This document shows, piece after piece, positions 12,665 through 22,271 of a stretch of 64,000 nucleotides of DNA. The stretch comes from Selaginella moellendorffii (lineage: Eukaryota > Streptophyta > Lycopodiopsida > Selaginellales > Selaginellaceae). The DNA is taken from NCBI RefSeq assembly GCF_000143415.4, contig NW_003314361.1:70653-134652 (forward strand), read 5' to 3'. The notes below the pieces were generated by a model that was not told the origin of the DNA, did not search any database, and was given only the letters and a program-made list of their open reading frames with translations. Made by a program: the position numbers and the translations under genes. Every line of letters begins with the position of its first letter. The stretch's first letter is position 1.

Positions 12665-14125
12665 CTTGTGCAGGTTGTGAGCTCGGCCCAATATGGGTAT
12701 CTTCAACAGTAGCTGTTAACGCCGTTTCAGCATCTGGGGGTGGCCACGCTCCTGCATACAGAGCTTGTGAGATAACATCTAAACTTAAAGTGCGTACTCA
12801 CCAAGTTCGCAGAGAAGATACTATTTTTCTTTGGCAATTGTAATTATATGCTCCATTGAAGTCACCTCTTCAATGGAGTTTGTCACCGCAACACACGGGA
12901 CACCCTTGAGTAGTGCGGCTCGAAAGAATAGTCCGCCGTAGTTGTACTCGATAATGCATTTGCCCTTGGAGTCGGAAGTAGGTGACCCACCCGCTATTGC
13001 GTTGAAGACCCAGCTGAGCATTTCCCATGCTGCACCTGGAGCTTTCTTTGGATTCGAAAGCTCCATAGCCGTCTTCAGTTCCTCAGGCACGGGTAAATTG
13101 ACCTCCCTCAGATCAATTCGATCGGCCTTGTCGAACGAAGCTGGGAAGTCACTCCAGTCCCACTCTGTTGCAGGACCAATAACAAGGGCGAGTGTGAAGA
13201 TGCGGACATTCGTCGGTATCTTCTTCTTAGCCATTATCCCATGGATCTCCCGCATCTCCTTGTTTTTCAACCGAGCCTTCACCTCGTTCAAGGCCTTCCA
13301 GAACTTGTGATAGGATTCGGAGTCGTAGATCATATAGTGGACTGAAGATTCCACCTCCGCAAGTCCCACGATTAAGTCAATGATGGAGCTGACTTCATCT
13401 GCATGAGTGATCTCCTCGTTTGTGAAGTCCATCACACAAAAGATGTTCTTGACCTGCTCATCTCCGCGGGAAACGATGCTCCTCCACCTTTGATCCTCAT
13501 CCGAATTCACGTATACCTGGTAAGGTTCTCGATAGGCCTCTGCTGTGGGGTCGAGCTGTTTCTGAAGCCGGCGGTCGACATCCCTCTTAATGAAATTTGG
13601 ATACTGATCCAACTTCTCAGCTTTACTTTTCGTGGCATCCCGCAGCAGATCGATGAACTTGGGGGCCCCCTTCACGTACTCGTCGATGTCTTCATTTGAT
13701 AACTCCAGCTCTTCCATCATCTCTTGCGTGGTGTCGATGCTCACCCTCTCCACGGCCACTTGCTCGAAGATCCAATCCTTCAATAGCGCACGAGCTCTCA
13801 GAGTCGTGCACAAGTCCTCGTATGTCACAATATGGTCGGGAGTCATTTTGGTCTTGTTGAAGACTACCTCACCACGTAGAAGAGCATTAGCCACTGTCAG
13901 AAGGTCGTTGTCGTCTAGAGACCACGAGAAACGCAAGGCGTTGAGCTTCAAATCATTGGGCTTCCGACCGTCCTCCACACCCATTGAGTTTAGCAACTCC
14001 CCGTCATGGTACCTCCTCAGCACATCTACCCATTTGTCAAAAACAACTTTTGTCGCGAGTAGAATGTTATAGATGCTGAGTGTGTCATTGACCCCCAGTG
14101 TTTTCGAGAGAAGACTCGAGAATTC

Positions 14126-14179
14126 CTGCAATGGAAATGGCGTGAGGCCACATGCTATGCCACATGCAACGAGGCTTAC
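14126..14179 (-). other. 54-nt intron carrying a palindrome, stop-free and in phase
   Basis: GTAAGC donor and CATTGCAG acceptor; palindrome 14137-14158. Because its length is a multiple of three without a stop, an ORF finder reads through it. Confidence 0.75.
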
Positions 14180-15358
14180 CTGCCAGGCGCTAGTTGCTAG
14201 TGCACGTCCTTGTCCTGATTTTTGTGGCTTCTTCAGTTGAACCCAGAGCTTTCGTGTTTGTGCCAATGTCTCGTGCAGACCCGATTTGTAGCACGTTTCT
14301 TGCTTGACATTCTGCACGTGGGAGATGTATATGATAGATCGGAGGGGCGAGTTGCCTTTTATCAGGCGGAAAACTCTTGTCTTGAAGACTTTCTTCACCT
14401 CCTCACCCACCATAATATTCACAACTATCTCTTGCATCGCCAAGCTAGAATGCTGCTCGGAGACGGCATAGAACCGGATGTTCTGATCATCCAACACCTT
14501 CCTATTGATCAAGTCTGGAAACCTCGTCTCGCCCTTCATTGTTCGGTAGTAGGGGATCACGTCTACGATGTCGGGTGTTACTGGACTTGCCAGCATCTTC
14601 TGCTTCAGTTTCTCCACCCACTCATCAGATACTAGCCTGTGGTTGTATTTGCTTTGATTGTCGATACGGCTCACGTCGATTATATATACTTTGTTGGAAT
14701 AGTAACAAATACTATTATCTGTGACGATTTTTGCTACCTCTTCTTGCTCTTTCTGCTCTTTGCGGCTCTTTTTTTTGGTGGGTGTAGTGTTCGAACCCGA
14801 GGCAATGGCATCACCGAGTAGCTTCTTTTTTGGACCAGTAGAGTCGGACGTCGGCTTGAGCTTGACCACCCTTTTCTGCTTTGGGGTAGTTTCCAGATCG
14901 ACCCCCTTCCCCTTCGCTTCGCGAACTGGAGGCACTCTCAACGGCTCAATGTTGGAATATAGTTTTTGAACATCGCCGTAGGTGAGGTCCGTGGATTCCA
15001 TGTGATCTTCATAGACCCGTAGTGTCTTTGAAATTGTGGGCCTCCTGGACAACCTCTCCCTAGCTCCCTCTAGGAATTCCTCATAGCCCCTGCCCCCCTC
15101 CGGGAAGCCGCTAGGATGTGCAAGGTGGATCTTGAAGGCGGACGCTGTCTCTACCACAAGTGCCAATCCATATTCTTGCATGGAATTGCATGGAGTGTCT
15201 GTCACTTGGATGAGGATCCCCATGCATTCTTTTCTCCCACCATCTGTGTTGTACAGCCTCAGATCCTCGCCTTCCATCCCGAAAGTCCAACTGGTGAGCT
15301 CCTCCCCCTTCTCTGCATCCACATTGACAGTGGCTGGAAGAAGAACGCAATTCCTCGC

Positions 15359-15439
15359 CTGTTCAGAAATGCACAACAATTAGAGCTGACAGATGAAAAG
15401 CTAGCAACTGGAAATAACGTGAGGCCACACGCCATTCAC
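15359..15439 (-). other. 81-nt intron with palindrome next to the donor
   Basis: GTGA donor directly abuts the palindrome (15414-15435); acceptor CTGAACAG. A nearer TTTCCAG would give a 32-nt intron but leads into a stop, so the distal acceptor is preferred. Confidence 0.6.
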
Positions 15440-15468
15440 CACTGCATCAGATGTCTTGAGGCTGCATC

Positions 15469-15502
15469 CTAAGATGGCGTGAGGCTACACGCCATCTGTA
15501 AC
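15469..15502 (-). other. 34-nt intron, two thirds of it palindrome
   Basis: GTTACAG at the 5' end, CTTAG at the 3' end, with the 22-bp palindrome (15474-15495) between them. Removing it joins two exons in frame. Confidence 0.7.
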
Positions 15503-15546
15503 CGGACTGCACTCGAGAGCCCAATTGGTGCATGCCAATGTTGCTA

Positions 15547-15597
15547 CTGAATGGCATGTGGCCTCATGCCATTTTCTACTTGGCCTAAAAGACTTAC
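15547..15597 (-). other. 51-nt intron carrying a palindrome
   Basis: GTAAGT donor, TTCAG acceptor. The palindrome (15551-15572) ends three to four bases before the acceptor AG. Confidence 0.75.
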
Positions 15598-15794
15598 CAT
15601 TTGAAGCCGAATGGAGGCGTGACAATCGAGGCCGGACTCGCTGGCGAATGTGCACTGTGTGTGTAGCGGATCGTAGCAGCAAGGCTACTCTGCCACTTAA
15701 CAGTTGGAGAGTGGCGCTAAAATCTCCCGGGACGCCAAGTGGGCTGCGTGTGGGTGGTGGAGTGGGCGGCGGAGTTGGCGGCGAAGTTACAAAC

Positions 15795-16070
15795 TAGGTG
15801 TGTCTTGAAGTGGACGCCGATGCACACAAGCGCGATGCGAGCGCGAGTGTGATGCAAGCGCGAGTGGACGCCGATGCACACGAGAAACCTGTAGAGAAGG
15901 TAGATGAGCGCGAATGTGAGCGTGATCGCGAGTGGGAGCGCGATGCGAGCGCGAGTGTGATGCGAGCGCGAGTGCGAGTGTGATGCGAGCGCGAGCGTGA
16001 GTGTGATGCGAGCGTGAGCGCGAGTGTGATGCGAGCGCAAGCGCGAGTACGAAGCAAAATGCAAAACCTA
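15795..16070. repeat. GCGAGCG-rich tandem repeats upstream of gene B
   Basis: Irregular tandem units such as GTGATGCGAGCGCGAG repeat across about 270 bp of very CpG-rich sequence just 5' of the minus-strand gene. Long reading frames in several phases here are a by-product of the repeat. Confidence 0.8.
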
Positions 16071-16356
16071 ACCTCACACGCGCGAAATGTCACGACGGTT
16101 GGTAATCCCGCCACGTCATCATTCCTCGGACTTGGGCGCCACCATTAATTTCTGGATTGCCGCGCGCATGCAAGCACGCAAAATCCAAAAGAAATCCGCA
16201 ACGTCATCATTCCTCGGACTGCATGCACGCGAAATCCAAAAGAAAGATCATGATTGGGATATTATTTAATACCCTTGCTATATTTATACCATGCATGATT
16301 GGATATTCCAAAGCATCTTGTATTTCCAAAAATGGCAGATGTTCATCTAAATAAAG

Positions 16357-17725
16357 AAATTCTATCTGTTTCTATTTTTCTCTCAAATCAATATTATAGC
16401 GTGTGGGCTCATGCAATTTTGAACCAAAGAAACCCAGAAAACGTTGGACTCAAAATATTTTGAAAAAACCCTAAACATTTTAAACCCAAAAATCCAGGCG
16501 TCCTGTGGCGTTATTCCTTGAATGGCGTGTGGGCGCATGCCATTTTCAGGGCCAAATGCTGAATGGAGAAAAATTCCCTTTCAGTGCAAATGCTGCAAGA
16601 GGTAGATGCCGAGCACAAAGGACTATAACTACTTCACATAACACAGATAAACTTTTCTCTATTTGGCAAAGATAAACTTTATAGCGTGTGGGCTCATGCA
16701 ATTTTGAACCTAGAAAATGCATCAAAAAATTCTCGGCGTCATCTGGCGTTATCTCTTGACTGGCATGGGGCCGCATGCCATTTTCAGGGGCACATAAGAG
16801 TATATTCCTAGGATATTCTGACACGCGCGAGATTTTTTTGAGTTTTCCTGAGATCCAACCGTTAAATCGCAACTAGATTTTACAGAATGGTATACAATGT
16901 CTTTCTTGATGACCCTGCAAAGAAGCATCTCGATCGGACACCACATGAGACCACACGAGCCTTACAATGTTTCAGGGGCATTTGCCATAGATTCGACTGT
17001 TATTTTGCTCCAAGATTTTACAGTTTGGTGTGCATTGACCTTTCCATCGACACTGCAAAGGGACATCACAATCAGATGTGGGATCACAAGAAACTAACTT
17101 CACTAACTTTGGTTTCACCAAGATTTACGTAAGGAGTTATGAAATGAAAGGACCCTCTCTATTGAAATGTGTTTATGGTCCTAGGGGCATTGTGACATAT
17201 CAAAGGATTTTGCATTAAGTTCTGTATTTGCATGTTTATCAAGCTACTGAATTGCTAAACCCTAAACCCTAAACCCTAAACATGTGGCAAATGCTGCGTG
17301 AAGAAAGATGCCCTTTCTGGGCAAATGCTGTAAGAGGCAGATGCCGAGCAGATGTATCTCAGGCTAGCGAAGGGGACAAAAAAAAGCTAGCTATAAACAT
17401 GACGGGATGCAAATAGATTACTAGGCTGGTCCTGCGAAAATCAAAAACCATAATTGAAAACATTGAAAATGCAAAAAGAAAGGTTTGTAATATTTTTGAA
17501 TTTTAAGCAACCAAAGGAATGTAAGTAGGGCATGTGTTTGTAAGTTTAAAAATGCCTCAACCACTTAAATTCCCAAGTAAATAAAGCTGTTTCTATTTTT
17601 GGTATAGGTAAACTTTATAGCGTGTGGGCTCATGCAATTTTGAACCCAAAAATGCACCAAAAAATGCTCGACTAGCATTATTCTTTGAATGGCGTGTGGC
17701 CTTATATTGCCATAAATGGACGTAC
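16357..17725. repeat. Repeated palindrome-pair units in the intergenic region of the CACTA-like element
   Basis: Three related units of about 130-150 bp begin near 16385, 16670 and 17605. Each has 'atagcgtgtgggctcatgca' followed by 'ttttgaacc', then an A-rich stretch, then a second palindrome with the intact ATGGC/GCCAT ends. A further repeat, 'caaatgctg...gatgccgagca', occurs at 16553-16617 and 17286-17350. No gene is seen between the two divergent genes. Confidence 0.7.
17254..17282. repeat. Telomere-like CCCTAAA tract
   Basis: About four uninterrupted CCCTAAA units inside the CACTA-like element. Confidence 0.85.
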
Positions 17726-18140
17726 ACACACAGCATAATTATTCCTTTACACGACGAATAATCTTGGCGCGGATCGCTGACATGGCATGGCAAAGTTCGA
17801 ATCACTGACATGGCACAGCTGGATTGAGGTAAGGACATGATGTGACAAAGTTCAACCTCCGACAACAAAGTCTAGAAGCTACTCAGTTTGAAATTTGTCA
17901 GATGAGTCATAAGATCTGGTTTGTCAGAGGATTTGATGTGACGTTCAAGCGTGTGTTATTTTTGAATTCTCGAACTCATTCCTAGATCTATCATTTTTGT
18001 GCGCCGTGTTCTTGGTTCCGCTGAGCGCAGTGAGCGCTGCTTGTGTAAGCGGCGTTGTGAGCTGTGGTTTATGCGTTTACGAGTGGTTGCGGCATTGCGA
18101 GCACCATTGCGAGCGGCAGTTTATGCGAGTGGCAGTTTGT

Positions 18141-18211
18141 GCGAGCGGCGCTACGAGCAGTTGCGGTGTTGCGAGCGGCGCTACGAGTAGTTGCAGTGTT
18201 GCGAGCGGCAC
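18141..18211 (+). repeat. 30-bp GCGAGCG-rich tandem repeat upstream of gene C
   Basis: Two nearly identical 30-bp units (18141-18170, 18171-18200) beginning GCGAGCGGCGCTACGAG and a third partial unit. The core resembles the repeat in front of gene B. Confidence 0.8.
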
Positions 18212-18575
18212 TGTCTTTGGTGTGGCTACCGCTTCCTCTTGATATTCGGCACTTGTGCTTCCTGGTATGTTCACCATGGAATGGGTTAGGACCACATTTA
18301 GAAATGGCATGAGGCCACATGCCATCTTGGGCCCTTGCAATTTCATGGCTAGCGTATTGTCATGTATGTTTTTACTTGCCTGCATCTGTGTGTATATCAA
18401 GATGGCATGAGGCCTCATGCCAATTTTGTGAATGCGAAATTTCACGTGGGTGTCAATAGCATGTTTGAATAATGGCATGTGGCCTCATGCTATTGAGGTT
18501 GTTTGGTATGTTATGATTTAGGCCATTCTCCAATCATTTTTTGTATGGTCTTAACTTCTTTTCTGCACTTTCAGA

Positions 18576-21314
18576 ATGGCCTTCAGGGTTGGGGAAAAGG
18601 TTTACATTTTGAATGGTGGGAAGAGAGTTGCAAAAGGGACCCTTGTGTCTATGGATCGGAACTTTGTTATACACTGTCAAAGGCTTGGGGAAGGCAATGC
18701 TGCTGTATCAGTAGAGACTGTCTTCGATGGGAATGTGGTCGCTATTGAACGAGGAGAGATGGTCGTCGGGGTAAATGTTGTTGTTGCCTTGAAAAATCTT
18801 CAGAAGAAAGCAGATGTTGGGGACAGCGCAAGTGCGACGCATGTTCCCTCCGTGGATCTTAAAAACCGTGCTACATGGATTCAGGCAAAGGTGTTTCTAA
18901 ACAACCCCGAGGGGGAGGTGGTAGCTGAGGGCTTAGCCACAGTTGTCGATCCAAGAGATGCGGTTGCTAATCAAGAATTGGGCTGGGATGATATTGGAGT
19001 TGCGATTTTAGAGGTTGTTGACACAGAAGAAAACAGTCTGACTATTGGAAGCATTGTGCGGTGGAAATTGAGGCACTTAGTGTTTGAGAATGTGAAGGAT
19101 TCACAATCAAACACCACTACAATTGATGACAGAACATCTCTTCATGGGAAAAGAAAGTACACCTTCCTAAAGCGCAGCCAAAGGGATCTGAGCAACGAAC
19201 CGAAAAGGCAGAAAATGGCGATGGAGGTTCGAATGGTCTCGACAGTTGCTTGTGGCAAGAGGAGGTGCTGTCAACATGCTGATTGGGATGCTATTGAAGA
19301 GGAGAGAGCAAGATACAAGACATTGTCCTGAAGGGTAGCTCGCAATTTTGTGTATGAGGCATTACGGTCATCTGTTGATGCTTCAGAACATCAGGTGGGG
19401 GGCATGGTCTTCCAGAGGGGTTTGGTCTACATGAAGGCATGGAGAATCATTTATGGAGTCCCTCGAACCACATTCTACAGAATCAAAACTGAGTTCGAGG
19501 AACAAAGGGTTCAATAGGCAGTCCATGGGAACAACAGTACGCACAAAACCAGGGGTCATGTTGTATATGGAGAGGCAATCTTCAAGAGGTTTGTCGAGAC
19601 ATGTAGCGAGCAGCAACCACATAAAACCCGCCTCTTGGAAGATGGAACACGAGACACCCAACGAGTTCTCCCTTCCATGTATACCAAGGGGGCCATATTG
19701 GAAGATGTGAATTGGGAACTCTAGAGTAATGGCTACAGGAAGCTGAGCCAATCTAGATTTAGTAGATTGTGGAGCAACAGGTTCAGGGATGTGAGTATAG
19801 GAAAGTACTCCAGCTTTTCAAAGTGTGACGAGTGCACTGCTATCAAAATGGCTTTGTCGAAGAATTCTTGCAGCGCTCAAGAGCGAGAGACGTTGGTTAG
19901 AAGGCGGCTCGACCACAACATCGAGCAGAGAAGCTACAGGACTGCATATTATCATAACAGGATTCTCTCCATGGAGAGACCTGACTCTTACCTCTGCATC
20001 ATCCACGACAAAATGGACCTGAAAAAGACGTGCTTACCTCGACTCAATCCTGCCCCCAAGGCAATGTCTTCATCCATGCAGCTGCCTGTGTCTCTGTTTG
20101 GCATAATCGCTCATGGGCATGGTGCCCAGAACTATGGGAACTTCTTTGTACCTCTATGGGGTGGCGGGGGTGCAAACATGATGATTGCGTCCCTAGCAAA
20201 ACACTTAAGGTCTTTGCAAAGTGCGTAGATTGAGCTGAACGGCCAACCCTTGCATAAGGCCCTTGTCGATCGAACCCCATACAGGGTTCAGCTGGAGGAG
20301 GAGCAAAGGCTTGCAGTATTGCGTGGGGCCCCATGCCATCCCAGTGAATATGTTGGTCGTCAGATTGTAGGGTTATCACATGAGGCCTCATGCCATTCCG
20401 ACGAGGCTGGTCGCCCGGTGAATGCACAGCCTCATCCAAAAGAAGTAGAATCTCAAGGAAGTTCTTGCGGCCGATGTGGCCTTCCACCCCATCTTCTGCT
20501 CCAAACAGACAATGCTGGCAGTGAGAACAAAAACATGTACGTCTTCGCGTACTTAGCGATGCTTGTTGCCAAAGGCATATTTGAAACGGTTACACTTGGC
20601 TTTCTCATGGTTGGGCACACTCATGAAGACGTCGATGCCATGTTCAGTCACCTGGCAGAGTCCCTCCGGCGATCGAATGTCCTCACCCTCCCACAACTCT
20701 ACGATGAATTCCAAAATTGCATCAAAGGCACTGTTAAAGCTGCACTTGTGACAGAGGTTCCAGACTTTAAGGGGTTTGTAAGAGGCTACATCAGGGACGG
20801 ATCCGAAACACTGATTGGCCACTCCAAGCCTCTTCAGTTTCATTTCAGCATGCGTGACGGTGCTCCAGTGATGAGGTACAAGATGAGAGAATGGGACACA
20901 GTGTGGCTGCCAGTGGACGGCATTGAACTCTTCAAGAGAGATCCCATAACTGGGGAACCTATGATTCCTCAGGGTTCCCCACGGCCGATGCACCCGGATG
21001 GACTCAAAGACCAGCAAAGTATAGTGGCTGGGATTAGACAGCATATTGCCTTCTGGAAGAGGGGGTTGGTGTTTGGTGGAGAATCCTATTTTCAGAGGTG
21101 CAAGCCTTTGTTCGAATACTAGGAGAAGATTATATCTGCTATCCAAAATGGGCCGGTTGTATATGAAGAATTGGAAGAGTCTTTTTGGCCAAAACCCAGA
21201 GCACCAGATAGTAGCGGAACAATGTCCTTTGGAAATGCAGTGACAGATAACGATGTTGAGGATCACTATTGTGGGCCGAGGAACAAGAAGCCGGATTCAG
21301 CATTCAATTACTAA
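18576..21314 (+). pseudogene. Transposase-like gene (gene C): Tnp1/En/Spm-like N-terminus plus DUF7869-like catalytic half
   Basis: One frame of 913 codons from ATG 18576 to TAA 21312-21314. The ATG follows an acceptor-like CACTTTCAG, so a 5' UTR intron is likely. Residues about 3-75 and 100-180 look like two copies of the plant Tnp1/En/Spm domain (GxxVAKGTLxSxD...). Around residue 405-420 comes RFSRLW...SKCDEC, then near 640-690 LPPHLLLQTDNAGSENKN and FLMVGHTHEDVDAMFSH, the hallmark of the DUF7869 family known to me from mosses and cnidarians, which looks like an RNase H-fold transposase (D...HTHEDxD). Five in-frame stops break it: TGA 19329, TAG 19515, 19722, 20226 and 21120; the sense frame continues through each. 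Palindromes at 20318 and 20375 lie in the stretch between the two catalytic-side blocks and may be intronic remnants. CACTA-like ends fit an En/Spm-related transposase. Family assignment is by motif memory; superfamily membership is uncertain. Confidence 0.65.
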
Positions 21315-22013
21315 GTTTCTAATGTATTTTATTTCAAGGTGAACAATCCGAATCTGAATCAGAGGAGGCGTGATGGCATGTGGCCTTACGCCATTCCTAG
21401 GTGAGATGATACAAATAACAAGTATAAATTCTTAGTTGTTCTAGCAAATCTTACTTAAAGTTTAAAGTGAACAAGCCGAATATGAATTCATCGGATTGTT
21501 ATAACAAATTGCGAGGTGATGGCATAAGGCGATACGCCATTTGAGAGTGGTAGCCATTCCTATATGAGGTGAGTGAAATATTTATTAGAAATACCTCATT
21601 CAATTGTGCACTTCTAAGTCTTGGTCCACTCAATACTGTTTGCATGTTTTTATTTTAATTCTTTCTCTAAAATGTTATTTAGCATGTGGCTTCATGCCAT
21701 TGCTCTCCACAATCATGCATTGAATTTTTTTATCCTTGCATAATACTTCTCCATATATATAGCATGTGCGCACATGTGATATGGTTCATTAGGCCTGATA
21801 TAGTGTGTGAGGTAAAACAAAGATGATGTGACATATGCATTTACCAATCACACGTGCATAAATCTAATAATATGGCGTGTGGCCCATATTAATGGCACAT
21901 AAACCCATATTGTGGGCTTACGTGCTTTATGTACCATCATTCCCTTGCAGCGTGTGTGTTGGTTTCCTTTTATAACACAACGAACTCCATATTTTAGGGT
22001 GAAGAGCGTTCTC
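21315..22013. other. 3' region of gene C with five palindromes, no gene seen
   Basis: AT-rich sequence containing palindromes at 21373, 21519, 21679, 21759 and 21872. No coding region recognised. Confidence 0.5.
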
Positions 22014-22271
22014 ATGGCAAGCACAAAATCTGTAAATGAGGCAGAAAAGGAGACAGAGAAAGAGATAGGTGAAGATGTAGAATATATAAGTCTTCCAAAC
22101 TCCCCGTACTATACTCCAGGTGATCATTTTTCTGAACAAATGGCAACATTAACAACTATCGAGAACGCCTCAGTAACGTCAGAGACAACAATCCAAAGCA
22201 AAACAATTGACCCGGAGAAGGATGATAGTACCGCTGAGAGTACCAAAAAGGAGGTGTCCACTAGCGCTTAG
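22014..22271 (+). CDS. Possible small acidic protein, 85 aa
   Basis: ATG at 22014 opens a frame of 85 residues rich in Glu, Ser and Thr (MASTKSVNEAEKETEKE...). A palindrome begins eight bases after the stop. No family is recognised. It could be a small third gene of the transposon or a chance ORF. Confidence 0.3.
   Translation: MASTKSVNEAEKETEKEIGEDVEYISLPNSPYYTPGDHFSEQMATLTTIENASVTSETTIQSKTIDPEKDDSTAESTKKEVSTSA

Larger units (their letters stand above)
10017..12820 (-). pseudogene. C-terminal part of element gene B: acidic linker and FCP1/HAD-like phosphatase
   Basis: Continuation of the same frame through exons 12665-12763, 12537-12626 and 11791-12487, then small exons between about 11500 and 11790 (order uncertain), 10927-11536 and 10017-10879. 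The intron 10880-10926 (47 nt, GTAAAA...TTTCAG) restores the frame exactly. It encodes a very acidic Glu/Asp tract (11787-12000), a Pro/Ser/Thr repeat region, and an FCP1/NIF-type HAD domain with VFDLNGVLF (motif I), GVWTSMMRHN (motif II) and EILIIDDSPIK (motif III/IV). DLNG instead of DxDxT is known in plant FCP1-like branches; with Asn for the second Asp, activity is doubtful. In-frame stops: TAG 12821, TGA 12417, TAG 12234, TAG 10617. The frame on both sides of each is coherent. In a working copy this would be a phosphatase-like domain fused to an acidic region; fusion to the ParB-like part is inferred from frame continuity. Confidence 0.55.
12821..15716 (-). pseudogene. N-terminal part of element gene B: ParB/sulfiredoxin-like region, multi-exon
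   Basis: Reading the minus strand, exons joined by consensus splice sites are 15598-15716, 15503-15546, 15440-15468, 14180-15358 and 12802-14125. All junctions keep one frame, and introns of 51, 34, 81 and 54 nt each hold one 22-bp palindrome. The long exons (12821-15358) appear as one ORF only because the 54-nt intron (14126-14179) is a multiple of three and stop-free. About 230-340 residues into that frame comes VYIIDVSRI...RFYAVSEQHSSLAMQEI, resembling the ParB/Srx fold, where a GQH/GNH-type motif follows a DVSxI-like strand. A lysine-rich linker with a nuclear-signal look (TKKKSRKEQK) precedes it. The rest is unrecognised. The frame reaches TAG at 12821-12823 and stays open beyond. The start codon is not defined; an acceptor-like TTTTAG at 15717 suggests another upstream exon. 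Likely an accessory protein of the transposon. Confidence 0.55.

Noticed and set aside
14126-14179. The residues encoded here as part of the 852-codon ORF
   Set aside because: The stretch has good donor and acceptor sites, contains a palindrome, and is a multiple of three, so it is better explained as an intron.
15787-16114. Three overlapping minus-strand ORFs rich in Arg/Ser/His/Leu upstream of gene B
   Set aside because: They are translations of the GCGAGCG tandem repeat in different phases.
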